The notes: generated by a model not told the origin, from the letters alone. Numbered from the stretch's first letter, positions 42,616-56,372 are shown. The stretch is DNA of 64,000 bases from Odobenus rosmarus divergens (GCF_000321225.1 NW_004450276.1:4367107-4431106); one strand, 5' to 3'. Numbers and translations are program-made.

Positions 42616-44581
42616 ACATACATATATTTCAAAATTGTCTCACATGTAGTTTTAAAATAATAAGAAAATCATTGAAACAAACTCTAGAAGTCTTAGAAAT
42701 GTTTCCATGAAAATCAATTTACTTTTACTTTGGAATTATCACTCTTAAGACTTTAGAAGATGGCACTGAATTTACCATGAGCTGAAGATACAAATGGAGA
42801 CATATAATGTTCTTTAATCAAAATGAAGTGATGAAAGGGAACGTGACTCTTTTCAAGGTTGAATGATTAATGTAAACGAATATGGACCACTACATGTGTA
42901 TAAAAGGTATTCTATGTTAACTCAGATCCTAGAAAAGTTATTTCACAAATATATCTTTTGAAGAATAAATGTGCAGTATCAAAAAATCATTAAACAGATA
43001 TCTCTTAAGAAACAGTGTTCTACTGGTCAGGCACTATTATCTGACATTATAATGCCTTAAATTACATCTTCTAGGCACATGCAGAGAGAAAAAGAAAAAA
43101 ACTGCTTCTCTTCTTGGAGTTTCTGTCAATGTTATATTATCATATTTTAAATGAGCTCATAGTACTTGTCTGAAAGGTTTAATTATATTGTAAAATATAG
43201 TGATAACCAGCCTAGATTAATTAATGGGGTGAGGTGTACAAATGATTTAATAAAATGATTTTCAACCTTTTTCTTCTCAAGCAGGAGGAACATTTTTGAA
43301 AAATGAAACTCCAAATACAAAACAGATAAAATTAGATCTGGCTGGGGGTTCACAGCCATGCCCTCCATCTCCTTCTCACCCAGGACATCAGTCAATGAAG
43401 GCCTCTGCAACACCAAACCCTGAACTCTGGGCAAAGCTTGAAAATCTGTGATTAATGCAGGTTTTCCTAGTTAGAAATACTAACCTTCCTAATCCAACCA
43501 TTCTTTCTGAAGATCATTTCCAAGGACCCAAATCTACTGTGATTAGAAACACTTTATCTCTTAAGCAATGAGAGAGACAGACAGAAGAGAGAGAGACTTG
43601 GAGTTGTCTGGATCAGATTATTGGTTACTCTTCCTGAAAAGATGGTGACACATGTAATGGTCTCTTGTATCCCTTATAGTCCTTTCCTAAATGTTTATGG
43701 TTCAAAACGGGGGTAAAGTTCATGCTATGGTTCTCTGAGAGACTAGAAATGCCATCTTCATCTGTTTCTCTGCAAATGTCAGCATTCTCAGTAAAATTCT
43801 GAAGCTGTTTTACATCAAAAGTTAAGTTAGGACGAAGACCTCTTTTTTTGATGAGACAATTGGCTCATCAAAGGGATTTCTAGTCCCTTGCCAGAGTCTA
43901 ACTTTGTTATCTTGGCAGAACAGAGGTGACTTGATTCATGCATCGTTGATGTTCCTCAGGAAGGTAGACAACTCTGAAAGACCAGGAGCCATTAATCTGA
44001 GCACCATGGAATAAAAATTTATTGGTGAAAAGATAGCATTTTACCGAGGCTCACAGCACACCTAAACCCATAAGTCTTTATGTTCCTTTTTCTGAGCCAA
44101 CCTCAAAGTAAAAGTCACTGCTCTGTCCACTTTTATGCATTTGAAGGTGCCATTTAAGTATAACACTTGGTATGAAGTCAAGAGATTTTAAGAAAGGGTG
44201 TCAAAAATTGGAATCCTTAAACATGCAGTAGTTTTATTTGTGACTGTTAGCTTTAATGGCTCACAGCCATGAGGAGCAATCTTTTTTTTTTTTTCTTTAC
44301 CATAAAATTCAACTCTCACTTCTGTTGTAACAAGATAGCAAAGTTGAATGCTTGGCAAGAAATATTTAGATTCTGAAAAAAATTCATTCATCAAAAACAG
44401 AAGATTTCTCCTCTTTGTTCAATATCCTTTGCTTTTGTGGCTAAAGAAGCTGGGTCAGGACTTGGAGAATATCATAGATTTCAGCCTTGAAACTGATTCA
44501 GTTTCAGTTACAATGCCTTTTTATTTTTTCAGTAAACACTTTTGACCAGTGCTAAGTGCAATGGAGGGTAAAAAGGCATAA

Positions 44582-44815
44582 AATAACTCACATTTATCAA
44601 GCACCTACTATGTCAAACACCAAAAGAGCGCTTCATCTATATTATCCTGTTTAGTTCTCACCAAAACACAGGGAAGGTTGATTTTACAATCTCCATCTTA
44701 CAGAAACTGAGTCACCAATAATAACTTGCTATGGCTCACAGAGTTAAGACCTGAATCCAGTTTTATGTATGCAATTCTAAAACTCAAGTGCTTTTCACTA
44801 AATAATATAGCCTTA
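44582..44815 (+). repeat. MIR
   Basis: catttatcaagcacctacta, tgtcaaacaccaaaagagcg, tcctgtttagttctcacca, cttacagaaactgagtcacc, aacttgctatggctcacaga, then tcaagtgcttttcacta. Confidence 0.75.
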
Positions 44816-46599
44816 AGTTTTTGCAGTAGTCAAATGCAAATAATTGTGAGGAATATTGCCAGTGAGAATTACATAACTGACCATCTTTAAACACATGTCA
44901 ACTATTAACTTGCTCCAACACTGTAACCTCGACTTCCTTTCCTTTCTTTTCCCCATATTCCCATATTAAATGAGACAGTGTTTTGTTTTGTTTTTCTGAA
45001 AGTGCCCAGTAGCCTATTGAAAATTATTAACCAAGTTATTAATTATTAATTCAAGTCTAGAGACTCCATTACTCTTAGTGTCCAGATTCAGAAAGAGAAT
45101 TGAGTATGGCAAGGGAAGTTTTCTTTTCTAATGTGATACAAGGGGCTGTGCTCCCAGTATCTTCAGGATGTGCTAATATGTTGCCCAGATACAAGACCCC
45201 AAAGTTGCACATTTAGTTAGGTGGAAAATAACATTGTTTTTTGCATGGAATTCTCATTTCACAACCATAACATTTTAAAAGCTATAAAATTATTAATTTC
45301 ACTCTTAGAAATACTTACCAATAATATAATCTTCCTTTCCTAAAGTAAAAACTGTGTAACATCTTATTCATGTATATATAATTGGAAGAAACAAAACTAT
45401 TTAATTGTCTTAACAGTCTTCCTTCAATTACCATTCCTCAACCTCAGATTATCATTTATGTTCTTTAAAAGTTACGGTGTTTCTAAAGGAGTTGAAAATC
45501 TTTCATAAATAAGGAACCAAATTGTTAAAACGTGTTTTCAGCCAGACTTATATTAGTTGCCAAAGACATATTTACGATCAGTCAATGAAGAAATATTATC
45601 TTCATAATGTTGGGATAACAAGTTTGATCTTAAATGTTAATAGCCCCAGGTAAACTGAAGACTTCGTCTCTAACTGTATAACTTTTATTGGATAACAAAT
45701 GTTGTGTCCTCAGGCTAGGTGCTGTAAACTTGATTGCACTTGGAAGAAGGATAATCCTCCATCGTGGCACTTCCTTCAGAAGGCAGTGTGGGTTAGATCT
45801 CATAGAAGGGAAAGCACCAAGGAAACCCCAACAGCTACTCTCCTCTTCAAATCCTAGAGCAGATTAGTTCTGAAACTGACTATGTTGACAGATGCTCTAT
45901 GACCATGGATGCCTGGTTTCATGTGGTAATATGTACCATTTCAGGGTTTTAAAAAGAGGAATACCTCAACTTTAATCTTTTTAGTAGCCTTCAATTTCCA
46001 CCCCACTCAAAGTTTACCCATTTAAGTCTAAACATTTAACCCTAAGACATCTTTTGGGTTTTTGCTGACTTTTTCATTCTATTAGTAAAATCATTACTTT
46101 TCAACCTTCCAAAATCATAATAAATATTACTTTGCATCTCTAATGAGGGTTGTTATGAGTCTCAGCTGTTTGCTAATTCTTCTATAATCTGGTATGGCTG
46201 CCTTATTTGTGCCACTTAATCAAGCTATGAGTGTTAACTTCTCATTTTACTCTGCACTCATATAGGAAAGACACAAGGCGGGAAGCAATTAATGATTTGA
46301 CATTCTCCCAAAACTTCACTTTCTAGGGTTCTAACCTCCTTGCCTCTTCAACTGTATAGTACCTTATTGATTAGAAGAGATGAGAGTAGCCATTTTGTCT
46401 TGTTTCTTATCTTGGGAAGAAAGCATTCACTCTTTCATCATTATGTGTGATCTTAGCTGTAGATTACTTATAGATATCCTGTATTATTTATGATTATAGA
46501 ATTTTGAAAACCCCAATAGTTAGGAATCAAAACACACAGAATTGAAGTAATTAAAACATGGCCAAATAATAAATTCATTCCATGGTTTAAAGAAATATA

Positions 46600-48600
46600 T
46601 TAATGCAATTAATAGCACTGGTAATGAAGATCATTTGCTCATCTTGATAGAGGAAAAAATATTTGATAAAATCTAACATTTTTTTCCTAAGTAAAAAAGC
46701 AGATTCAGATAGAAGGAAGTGTATTAACATAACAATAAGCATTACTTCACAACGATGGAAAAAATATACTGAACATTGAAGTCCCAGAGACATTCCAATT
46801 AAAATAAAGAAGAAAGGAAGGATGTGATTATTACTGTTATGTAATAGAATTCTGTATTTCTGATTAATGCACAGAGAAAAGAAACAAATAAGAAACATGA
46901 CTATTGGAAAGGAGAAGCAACATTATTATTTATAAATAAAGGTACCAGTTATGAAATAACTACACAAAAATCAATAGCTTTCCATGTCAGAAATAACCAT
47001 TTAGAAAATACAGTGATTAAAGCTCTTTAACAATAGCAGAAATAGATAAAATAATTACTAACAAACTTAACGTGTAGGCCCTATATAAGGGAAAAAATTA
47101 AAGTTTGATGAGGCACTTAAAAGAACACCTGAAAAAAAATTTTATGGATGGAAAGCTAGAATGTAGTAAGATGTCAATTAATACCACATTAATTCTACCA
47201 AATTCACGTAGGACTGTTATTTGGAACATCAGAATGTGATTGTAAAAGTCACAGAAAGAATAAATGAGTGAAACTACTCAAGAAAAAGTTTAAAATAAGA
47301 TCAATGTTGGAAGACTTAAAAACTACTAGGTATTAAATTATGTTATAAAAAACTATAATGATGAAATCATTATAGGAATTATACAAGAAGGAACAAAGCA
47401 ATCAATGGAAGAGTGTATAATTTCAGAAGTAGAGCTTAGCATATGAGTTTATTATGTAAGAAAACAGGCAGCTCCAAACAATGGATAAAGATCTATTCAA
47501 AAGGGGTGCCTGGGTGGCTCAGTCGGTAAGCGTCTGCCTTGGGCTCAGGTCTCGATCCCAAGGTTCTGGAATCCAGCCCCTGGGACCCCTTGAGCCCCAA
47601 GTCGATTGAGCCCTTGGAGCCCCCCATCGGTTGGGCCCCTTGAGCCCTGTGTTGGTTGGTCAGGCTCCCTGCTCAGAGGGGAGCCTGCTACTCACCCTGC
47701 TTATGCTCTCACTCTCCCTCTCTCTCTCTTTCTCAAATAAATAAATAAAATCTTAAAAAATATATATATATTCAACAAATGATCCTGGGACTCTCAGCCA
47801 TCTATTTTAATAAAATTTGTATATTTAGATTTGGTTCTTCACACCATATACCAAGATAAATTTAGAATAGATTAGAGAAGTAAAAGTAAAGAATGCAATA
47901 ATGGACTAACTAGAAGAGAGTATGGCAAATGTAGTGCCAAATTTAATGCCAAAGTAGTGGAGGCCTTTCTGAGCAAAAAAGCAAAGAGAGAAATCTTGCA
48001 AGGAAAGTTTGAAAAACAAACACAACAATGTAAAAGTACAAACTGTTGTATGACCAAAAAAATCATATTTAGAATAGAATGGCAAATTATAGACAGGTGA
48101 TACAATTAACAGAATTTTGTGCTCTTAGTTCATAGAAATCCTGTAAAAACAAACAAACAAACAAAAAAACCCAGTCAAATAAAATAGGGAAAATAAATGA
48201 ATACACTATTTAAAAATGTAGAAATAAAAAGTTAATAAACATGTTTTAAAAGTTTATCCTCACCTGTAATAGAAGAAATGCTCATTAAAGTAAGATATAT
48301 CATTTTTAATCCATCAAATTGCAAAAAGAATGATGATGAATATTTTTATAAGGTTTAAATGACGGTATTCTCATACATAGGTTGAGTAAATTTTTTATAA
48401 AGCCGTGTAATGGAATATACGCTGTCATTAAAAATTAATTCTCAAGGGACATTTATGGACATGGAAAAATGTCTAGGCTATACTATTAACTGTAGAAAAG
48501 CAAGCTATCATATGTTATGATTCAATTTGATTAATACATAGGTGTAAGCAAAGGTATATTAAATAAGTCTGGGTGGGAAATGAAATTAATGATATTTTAG
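46600..48600 (+). repeat. Old L1 (L1M-type), ORF2 end and 3' UTR remnant
   Basis: The region is A-rich on the + strand and follows the word order of an old L1 ORF2 end: catttagaaaatacagtgat and gcactgaaaa-like helicity words, then taccaagataaatttagaat (47850), gaggcctttctgagcaaaaa (47961), atagaagaaatgctcattaa (48270), and atgattcaatttgattaata (48518). It is full of stops, so no protein is made. A can-SINE interrupts it at 47503. The left limit is uncertain. Confidence 0.6.
47503..47760 (+). repeat. can-SINE with internal repeat expansion
   Basis: Head ggggtgcctgggtggctcag. Between the B-box and the gctccctgctcag block, the TTGAGCCCC..TCGGTTG word is present three times (47590-47613, 47614-47639, 47640-47669) plus a partial copy before. 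Other copies in the window have one, so this element is some 60 bases longer there. Confidence 0.9.
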
Positions 48601-48798
48601 CATTGAGATAACACCTTCTCTGCCACATGTATAAAAGACAAGATTCTGGATATCAGATGACTTGAAACCAGTTTTCCATCTGAAACTCATCTACAAAACA
48701 AAGTTCCTGCATTTTGCAGCTAACTATTCTTATTGGCATTGGATTATGATTCTGAGCTGCAACTAACATCAAGAGCTTTAATAAAAGACAACAAATTT

Positions 48799-48985
48799 GG
48801 GGCACCTGGGTGGCTCAGTCATTTGGGTGTCTGACTCTTGATTTCAGCTCAGGTTTCCATCTCAAGATTGTGAGTTCAAGCCCTGCGTTCAACTCCACAT
48901 TGGGCATGGAGCTGGAAGGAAGGAAGGAAGGAAGGAAGGAAAGAAGGAAGGAAGAAGAAAGGGAGGGAGGGAGGAAAAAAGACAG
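48799..48985 (+). repeat. can-SINE, 3'-truncated, with GGAA expansion
   Basis: Head ggggcacctgggtggctcag and body to gggcatggagctgg, then (GGAA)n with GAAG/GGGA variants from 48913 to 48985 instead of a CT tract and A-tail. Similar acaacaaa flanks suggest a degraded target duplication. ORFs on both strands here follow the tetranucleotide repeat. Confidence 0.88.
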
Positions 48986-49730
48986 ACACAACAAACTTCA
49001 CATTCTTGCATATTAGATTGATGTAAAATTTCATAATTTGTCCTACAGTGTTGTCTCCATAATACATTACTGTGTACTTAGGTTCATCTGTCATTCCTAG
49101 AGCTCTATGTAATGAGTGGTTCAGGCACGAAAATTCTGGAAAATTTTAAGATCAGGTTTCTCAGTTTTAGAAGAAATGGTTTTAGAAATGAAGTCATCCA
49201 TCTCATGCCTGAAGCCGATTAGGAACAACAGGAATGCCCTATATGGGAAATAAGATAGAATTGTTTTACTAATTTTTTATTGAGAATAATTATTACAATC
49301 AACATTTTAAATTTTATGAACATCTTTCCAATTACATCTTTTAGTATTTCAAAACAAAATAATTTCCTTATATCTTATAGTTTCATACTACCTATCACCT
49401 ATTTTACCCAATGATAAAATGTGTTATTAGTTATAATCATAGCTGGTTATCATTATATATCATTATACTTGTCTCTCATCTAAAATACTTCTGCTTCTTT
49501 TTAAAGCATCTTTCCATTTCTTTGATGCTGCAGGATCATTTTTCATACTTTTGCAGACTGTGACAAGAAAATTTACTAAATGAACAATTGATTTTTCCAT
49601 TAAGATAACACACCCTGTTAAATACACATAAGGTTACAAGGACCATTTAAATCATGAGACACCTTGATGAGGTATTTGCCCTAGTCTTCAGAAATTTACA
49701 GATCTTTACTTTTTATATAATAAACTAGAA

Positions 49731-49944
49731 CAGAGGCCAGCAGACTACAGGAAGTGGGCCAAATTTGACCCACTTCCTGTTTTTGTAAATAAAGTTTTAT
49801 TGGAATACAACCACACCCATTTCTTAGGAATTTGTGGCTGCTTTTGAGTAGTGGCAGAGGTAAGTAGAACAGAAACTATATAGCCTGCAAAGCCTAAAAT
49901 ATTTACTGTCTGGTCCTTTTTCAGAAAACATTTGCTGACTCCTG
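49731..49944. repeat. hAT-type DNA transposon remnant with TIRs and TSD
   Basis: The left end cagaggccagcagacta is the inverted copy of the right end (tttgctgactcctg, reverse cagg.gtcagcaaa). An 8-base duplication, aactagaa/atctagaa (7 of 8), flanks it at 49723-49730 and 49945-49952, the size made by hAT transposases. The core has gtaaataaagttttattgga and gcctaaaatatttactgtct, common in mammalian copies of this family. Confidence 0.8.
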
Positions 49945-52301
49945 ATCTAGAAACTAATTCCTAACCAAGTCTTAAGATTCTGTGAGGTTTCTTTCCTAAA
50001 TTCTCTTTTGCAGATATTTCATCTCAATGGTGAAACGACATGTGTTTAATTGTGCAGTCAGAGATGCACTTTATGTTTAACCCTCATGTATGCATTTTAA
50101 CACTTATTCTACTTCCTTCACGTGAATATATTACCTTTGCAAAATAAGTCGTATTTCTGAAACCCTTCCTATAGAACTGAGATAAGTTAGAGAGAGACAA
50201 AATTTACACTTTAATCTCTGGATTGGAGAGATGCTGCAAGCCAGGAGAGTATTGTATAGGCTGCCTTATTGAATGGGGTTCACTTAACATGGCTCCTGGG
50301 GGCTTTGAAATCAACACACCATTGAAACTGAGTGGAGAATAGTACAATTAATTTGAAGAACAGCTCTCTATCAATTTGTTTTGGAATTAGGTAATGCTGA
50401 GACAAAGGGAATAACATGAAAATAAAAAACAAATGGAAACCTATCGTGGCTAAGAGTTCAGACTTCATTGAAATCAATTTTTTTAGGAATATTTACAAAA
50501 CCACGTAATCTCTGTGTGTTTATAAATATTGCATAAAGATTTGACCCACATTTGAAAGCAACTTAGATTTTTCTCTCCTAAGATTCTGTAATACTAATTC
50601 CCAAATGTGATGATAAAGGACTTTAAGTATAGAACACATTTCACATTAATATGGTACACAGAATTAATTCCTAAATATTTTCCAAAATGCTGTCTCTAAA
50701 ATGAAAATCTCGTTTACAGTGAAAATTGCTGGACCCAAACTGCCAGAGAATCTTATTCAGCTACATTCATGAATTCGCTTTCAACAGGAATACTAGGTGA
50801 CTCCAGTGTAGGAGAGAGCCTCTTAGCTAACAGTGTTAAGAATGTCAGGAAATCAATATGCTGGAGCATGATATGGCTAATATCATTGGGTCTTAGAAAA
50901 AATAATGCAGCAACTCAGTGGAGAGAGGGAAGTGTTCGTAAAGGGGATATTTGGGGTTTTTTTAGAATTCAGAGATAATATAATTTTTTCTTAGGGACTT
51001 GTAACACACACAAACACACACCCTTTTGTTTATAATTGCTTTCAGACGCAATAGAGATTACTAAGTTAGAAAGAAGACTAAAAATTCAGCATCCAGTTGT
51101 GTTAATTTTCTAAGGCACTGTACGTTACAAAAATGCATGAGTTTTCAAATCAAATGTTCTCATGTTTTGCCATTCTCAATCCTTCATACCCTAGCAATTA
51201 GGAAACTGCAGATCAGCTTATAGGGAATCAATTGTGAATAAATGAATGACTTACTTAATCGAATCACCTATTTTCAGTGGAACCTAATTTCACACAGTAT
51301 AACTGGGAGCTTATTTAATAAATCAAGCAAAATACACTGTTTCTCTACTTTTCCTAGGATTAATTTAACAATTTAAAGGGCTAAGATGAAATTTTGGCTG
51401 ACCCGTAAATTTAAGATATGGTACTGTCTCGTTAAAATATAAAAGTTATTAATTCTCATTGTCTTTGAATACATCTGGAATAGAGTAAATGAAGACAAAC
51501 TGCATTTTAAAAATTATCTGTTCCGTTTATTTACTTGTAGCTCTCAAAATGACTTGTGATTAGGTGACTCCCAAAATATATTTTTTTTAGAAAATCAATT
51601 GCAAAAGGGAATGTCAATACATTTTTCAATATTTAAACAAACTTGAAAGGACAAAAGGAGAGGAGGGAACAGCCGTCTACCTCATCTGGAATTAAACAGG
51701 CTCCAAATGTCAGAATCTATTTGGGTAACCAGAAATGGCCTTGACCAACTGGGGATTCTCAAACTTGGGATGCCAGATCACACACTGATGTTTATTCTAC
51801 ACTTAAGTTTATTCAACACAGATGGTAGGCATAAAATAGCAGAGCTCTAATGGATCATGTTTGGGCAAAATGATAGATACGGTCTTCTTTGTTGACAGTA
51901 GAGATGTTTTCACATTCCACTTGAATTAAATTATGCTCATCCATGCCATGGTACATAATCTCTGGCAAGGATTCTTAGAAAAAGTCATCATGTAGACTCA
52001 TTGCAAAACAAGTAAAAAAAAAGTTGCAAAGTACTACTATAAGAAAATATAAGACAAAAGTTGAATGACCTCCATTAATTTTGAAAAATATATAGGTATC
52101 TATATTAATATTCATCAATATGGATTCATATATTATATGTAAATATACACTTAGCTATTAAAATTCAGGGGTTATGTAAATCCTTAGTTTTAACAAACTA
52201 GGAAAATATTTTGAATTTCTAGTATGAAAAACAAATTATGTGTTAGATATACTAGGTATGACTTTATATGATACCAGTCCTAACTTTAAAATGTTCACAA
52301 T

Positions 52302-52496
52302 TGGGGCATCTGGGTGGCTCAGTCGGTTGAGCGTCTACCTTCGGCTTGGGTCATGATCCCAGGGTCCTGGGATGGAGCCCTGCGTGGGGCTCCCTGCTCA
52401 GCGGGGAGCCTGCTTCGCCCTGTCCCTCTGCTTCTCCCCCCTGCTCGTGCTCTCTCTCTCTCTCAAATAAATAAAATCTTAAAAAAAATTTTTTTT
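52302..52496 (+). repeat. can-SINE
   Basis: Head ggggcatctgggtggctcag, body gcgtctaccttcggcttggg, CT tract, then A- and T-runs. A perfect 13-base duplication, aaatgttcacaat, lies at 52289-52301 and 52497-52509. Confidence 0.93.
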
Positions 52497-52630
52497 AAAT
52501 GTTCACAATCAAGTTTGGTAAATAAGACATATGCAGATGAAGTTTTATATGAAGGGAAAAGTTAAATAGTAAAATAAGATGTGATCAGAGCAATTATGAA
52601 GCTTTATCAGATAGAATGGACTCCAGGTAG

Positions 52631-52830
52631 GGCGCCTGGGTGGCTCAGTCGTTAAGCGTCTGCCTTAGGCTCAGGTCATGATCCCAGGGTCCTGGGATTG
52701 AGTCCCACATCGGGCTCCCTGCTCCGCGGGAAGCCTGCTTCTCCCTCTCCCACTCCCCCTGCTAGTGTTCCTGCTCTCACTGTATCTCTCTGTCAAATAA
52801 ATAAATAAAATCTTTAAAAAAAAAAAAAAA
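52631..52830 (+). repeat. can-SINE, young, perfect TSD
   Basis: Head ggcgcctgggtggctcagtc, a full CT tract and a pure A-tail of about 16. A perfect 18-base duplication, agaatggactccaggtag, lies at 52613-52630 and 52831-52848. The intact tail and perfect duplication indicate a recent insertion. Confidence 0.96.
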
Positions 52831-53019
52831 AGAATGGACTCCAGGTAGTAATTTCTGGGTCTTAAAAATATAAATGGACTATAGCTGGTTAGATAAGGAG
52901 GACAGAAAATTATTCCAATCAAGGAAGACGGTAGGACTGAACAATATCTTATTAAGCCAGTGTTTGCTGATTTAGAGCATTTAGAGATGACCTAGGCATA
53001 CTGATGTTAGGGGTTCACA

Positions 53020-53640
53020 AGCACGCATTCGGGTTCACTAATTAGCTAGAAGGACTTCCAGAACTCCCAAAAGCTGTTATACTCAAGGTTGCCATTTGTT
53101 ATAGCAAAAAGGATACAGATTAAAATCAGTGAAGGTGAAAAATACATAGGGTAGAGTCCACAAGAGACCAGGCACAAGCTTCCAGTTGTCTTCTCCCAGT
53201 AGAGTTGTATAGATAGCACTTAAGTCCCCCAACAGCAATTTGAGAAAACACACACCAAGTGTTGCCAACCAAGGAAGCCTACCCATGCTTTGGTGTCCAG
53301 AGTTTTTATTGAGGGTCAGAGAGATAGATATGAATTTATTTATGACTATTCTCATCTCTAGTCCCTAGCCCCTCCAAGAGGTCAAACTGTTATAGCATGG
53401 CCCTAGTATCCAGGTGAATAAAAACAGCCATTCAGCATAATGCATATTGTTAGCATAAACTATCTTGCATAGCCCTACATCCAAGATATACAAAGCCACT
53501 CTTATCAGGTGAGATATTTCCAAGGGCTTGGAGGTTATCTCCTGGGAACCAGAAAAGGGTCAGCTCTTTCTTTGGAATGTGAGGGTTTGAACACCCCAAA
53601 CCTGCTGAGTTAACCCTTTACTGCACAATAGAGAGTTTGA
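53020..53640. repeat. Probable old LTR-class repeat, family unassigned
   Basis: Words such as caaaaaggatacagattaaa, caggcacaagcttccagttg, ttctcccagtagagttgtat, ccagagtttttattgagggt and cttatcaggtgagatat resemble a widespread mammalian LTR-type repeat. There is no internal region and no coding potential, so it would be a decayed solo LTR. I cannot name the family. Confidence 0.4.
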
Positions 53641-54106
53641 GTGCCATGGGTCTTAAATTTTTTTTAAAAATAAGGAAAACAAATAAAGAGATCTGAAATC
53701 CTAAAAAAAAAAATGATACCTGCAAACAATTTGTCTATACCCATTTGTTTTGATGATGAGAAAAAAATGTATGAGTAAAAAGAAAACCAACTTCACAGAA
53801 AAACAATTGGCCTTACCTTTGCTTGGGGACCCAGGTGTTCTGCACCATGTAGTGGGCATCAGTGGAGTAATTTGTTGCCATGAGTGATCTTAACACCGTG
53901 CCTACCTAAGGAGTGAGCTGTTACTCACCACACTGTAAATATTTCACTGCTGCCCCAATTAACAATTCTATAAAAGAAAGTTTATGTTGTGCTAAACTGA
54001 AAATTTGAGAATTAACTTCTTACCAGTCTTTTTCTTTTCATTTCTCCCCACCCCCAACTCTGCACCCCATTACTTTCTTTTCTGAACTGCAATGTGTCCT
54101 CTCTGA

Positions 54107-54232
<126 letters not shown>

Positions 54233-54264
54233 TAATGAAAATGGCATCTAATTTAACAAAAATA

Positions 54265-54530
54265 TCCAGCAATTATCGAGCCCTTAGTATGTGCCACACA
54301 TTGGGCTTAACTCTTTACTTGTATTATCTAAATTTATTCTCATAGCCTTCCTTGGACTTCAGAGCTGTTATTGCCCCCACATTACCAAGGGGAGAAGAGG
54401 GAGAGGCGAGGGGAGATGGTGGGGAGGGGGGCAGTGAGGGTAGCAGAGTTAGGTGTGTGGCTAGGAAATAGAACCAGAAGTCAAATTTTACAAGCAAAAG
54501 GCAGTTCTCTTAAACACCTGCTGCTTTTCT
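54265..54530 (+). repeat. MIR-like fragment with purine-rich insert
   Basis: aattatcgagcccttagtat, gtgccacacattgggcttaa and ttactt.tattatctaaatt at the start follow MIR; the middle is replaced by a GGGGA-rich tract (54393-54432), then ggctaggaaatagaaccaga. Confidence 0.6.
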
Positions 54531-56204
54531 AAGATCTCGGAAGCCATTGTTCATCTTTTTTGCTCAAGTAACAAAACCAACGGTATGGAGGAAAAGACTA
54601 ATTGCAGCAAACTGATGTAAAATCAGTTAGAAATGGTATAACATGGAAACAGTAACCCCAAGACAAACATGATGGAGACAATCATGCAATGAAGTGATTT
54701 AAGCAGGTGTATGCAATTGCAGGACAATTTTATCCTGTTTAAAATTTTCTAGTGAATTGCATTTATACTGTCATTTCAGGTTCCATAAAGATATCTTATT
54801 AAGTTCACAAAGAAAAGTATTTGCTTTTTTTCTGCCTGTGTTAAGTTTTAGGGTATGAATTTTAAATGAAAACTATTAACAATTATACAAGTTTTCTCAT
54901 TCAGGAAAAGCAAATCATGTCAAAGTGCTCTCTTTAAAACTACTGGGAGACCAATGGTTATTAGAACTGTTTTAAAAATTAAGTTTTTATTTATGATGTC
55001 CTATAAATATCTTGAGAAAAACATCTTTGAGAATATACTTGAATTTTAAGTGCAGAATTGCCAGTGCAGCTTTAATCAACTTTTTGACATTTGGGGGATT
55101 ATTGTGATATACACTAATAGTGATATACGCTGATCTATTTCACTTCACTTACAGAACAACATCGTTCAAAATTAAAACATATTGCTGGAGCCATTGTTGT
55201 GTTTTCAGGTTGATGTTTCTTTCATGTAATCACATTTACTTCAATGGAAATGTTGAAATTGAACAGCTGTAGTTGTGTAAAGATCAAGAGTGTAATTCGG
55301 TCATCTTAATTTTCTTGCCCACCATGAACCAAGGAAATAGAGAAGAAGCCATCGTATTTTAAACCCTCCTAAATTTATCTGTGGAGAGTTTATCATGTTC
55401 TGTGGAATGTGTCAAGCACTGAAATTACAAAAATGTAAAAAAAATAAAAATTACCCCCTATTCCCAAGGAGCTCAGAGTCAAGTATCTTCAGTATTCAGT
55501 GTTTCCTTTTAATTTTGTAATTAAATTGTCAATATTAGTGGCTTTGTGGTGAGCAATTTTATCCTTCTATTAAAATAAAGTCACCAACTCCTGCCCATCC
55601 TCTGTGCCTAAAACTAGAGTTAAATTTTCTTTCTAATCCTGTGAGATGAATTTACTCCATAAGTGCAAATCCTAATATGGACACTTACTATGTATTATTC
55701 TAAGTATGGATAATGTAAAAATGGAGTAAGTGTGTCCAGCAGGAAGCTAGACCACTGAACAAAGGACTGCATTTAGAGAAGGACATGGGCAGAGAGTAAC
55801 GATAAGGATGTGGTCTTGTTAAGTAGCATAAGGGAAGGTTTGCTTGAGGAGGAGATATTTGAGATGATGCCTGAAGGGCAACTGGAGCTAAGAAGACAAG
55901 TGGTAAGAACTGAGATTGATGAGGTGAACAGAGCCCCAAACGTAACAAGTTGAAGGAGTTTGGGCTTCATCCTAAAGACAAGGGAAGAATGGAGTTTCCT
56001 CGAAAAATTAAAAATTGAACTACCATATGATCCAGCAGTTCCACTTCCGAGTATTTCGCCAAAGAAAATGAAACACTCACTCAAAGAGATAACAGTACCC
56101 CCATGTTCGTTGCAGCATTATTCACAATAGTCAAGATATGGAAATAACCTAAGTGTCCACTGATGGATGAATGGATAAAGAAAATGTGGTGTATATGTAT
56201 GAAT

Positions 56205-56206
<2 letters not shown>

Positions 56207-56240
<34 letters not shown>
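56207..56240 (+). repeat. AC microsatellite inside L1
   Basis: Seventeen AC units at the point where the L1 text normally reads a short tatatacaca before tggaa.attatt, so the run is an expansion within the element. Confidence 0.95.
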
Positions 56241-56242
<2 letters not shown>

Positions 56243-56372
56243 GAACATTATTTAGCCATAAAAAGAAGGAAATCTTGCCATTTGTCACAATATGGATGGG
56301 TCTTGAGGGCATTATGCTAAAAGTCAGACAGAAAAGACAAAAACTGTATGATCTCACTTATATGTGGAATCT

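Noticed and set aside
46587..46898. 103-codon minus-strand ORF, membrane-like composition
   Set aside because: It is the antisense of an A-rich L1 remnant. T-rich antisense sequence gives Phe/Ile/Leu-rich translations by chance.
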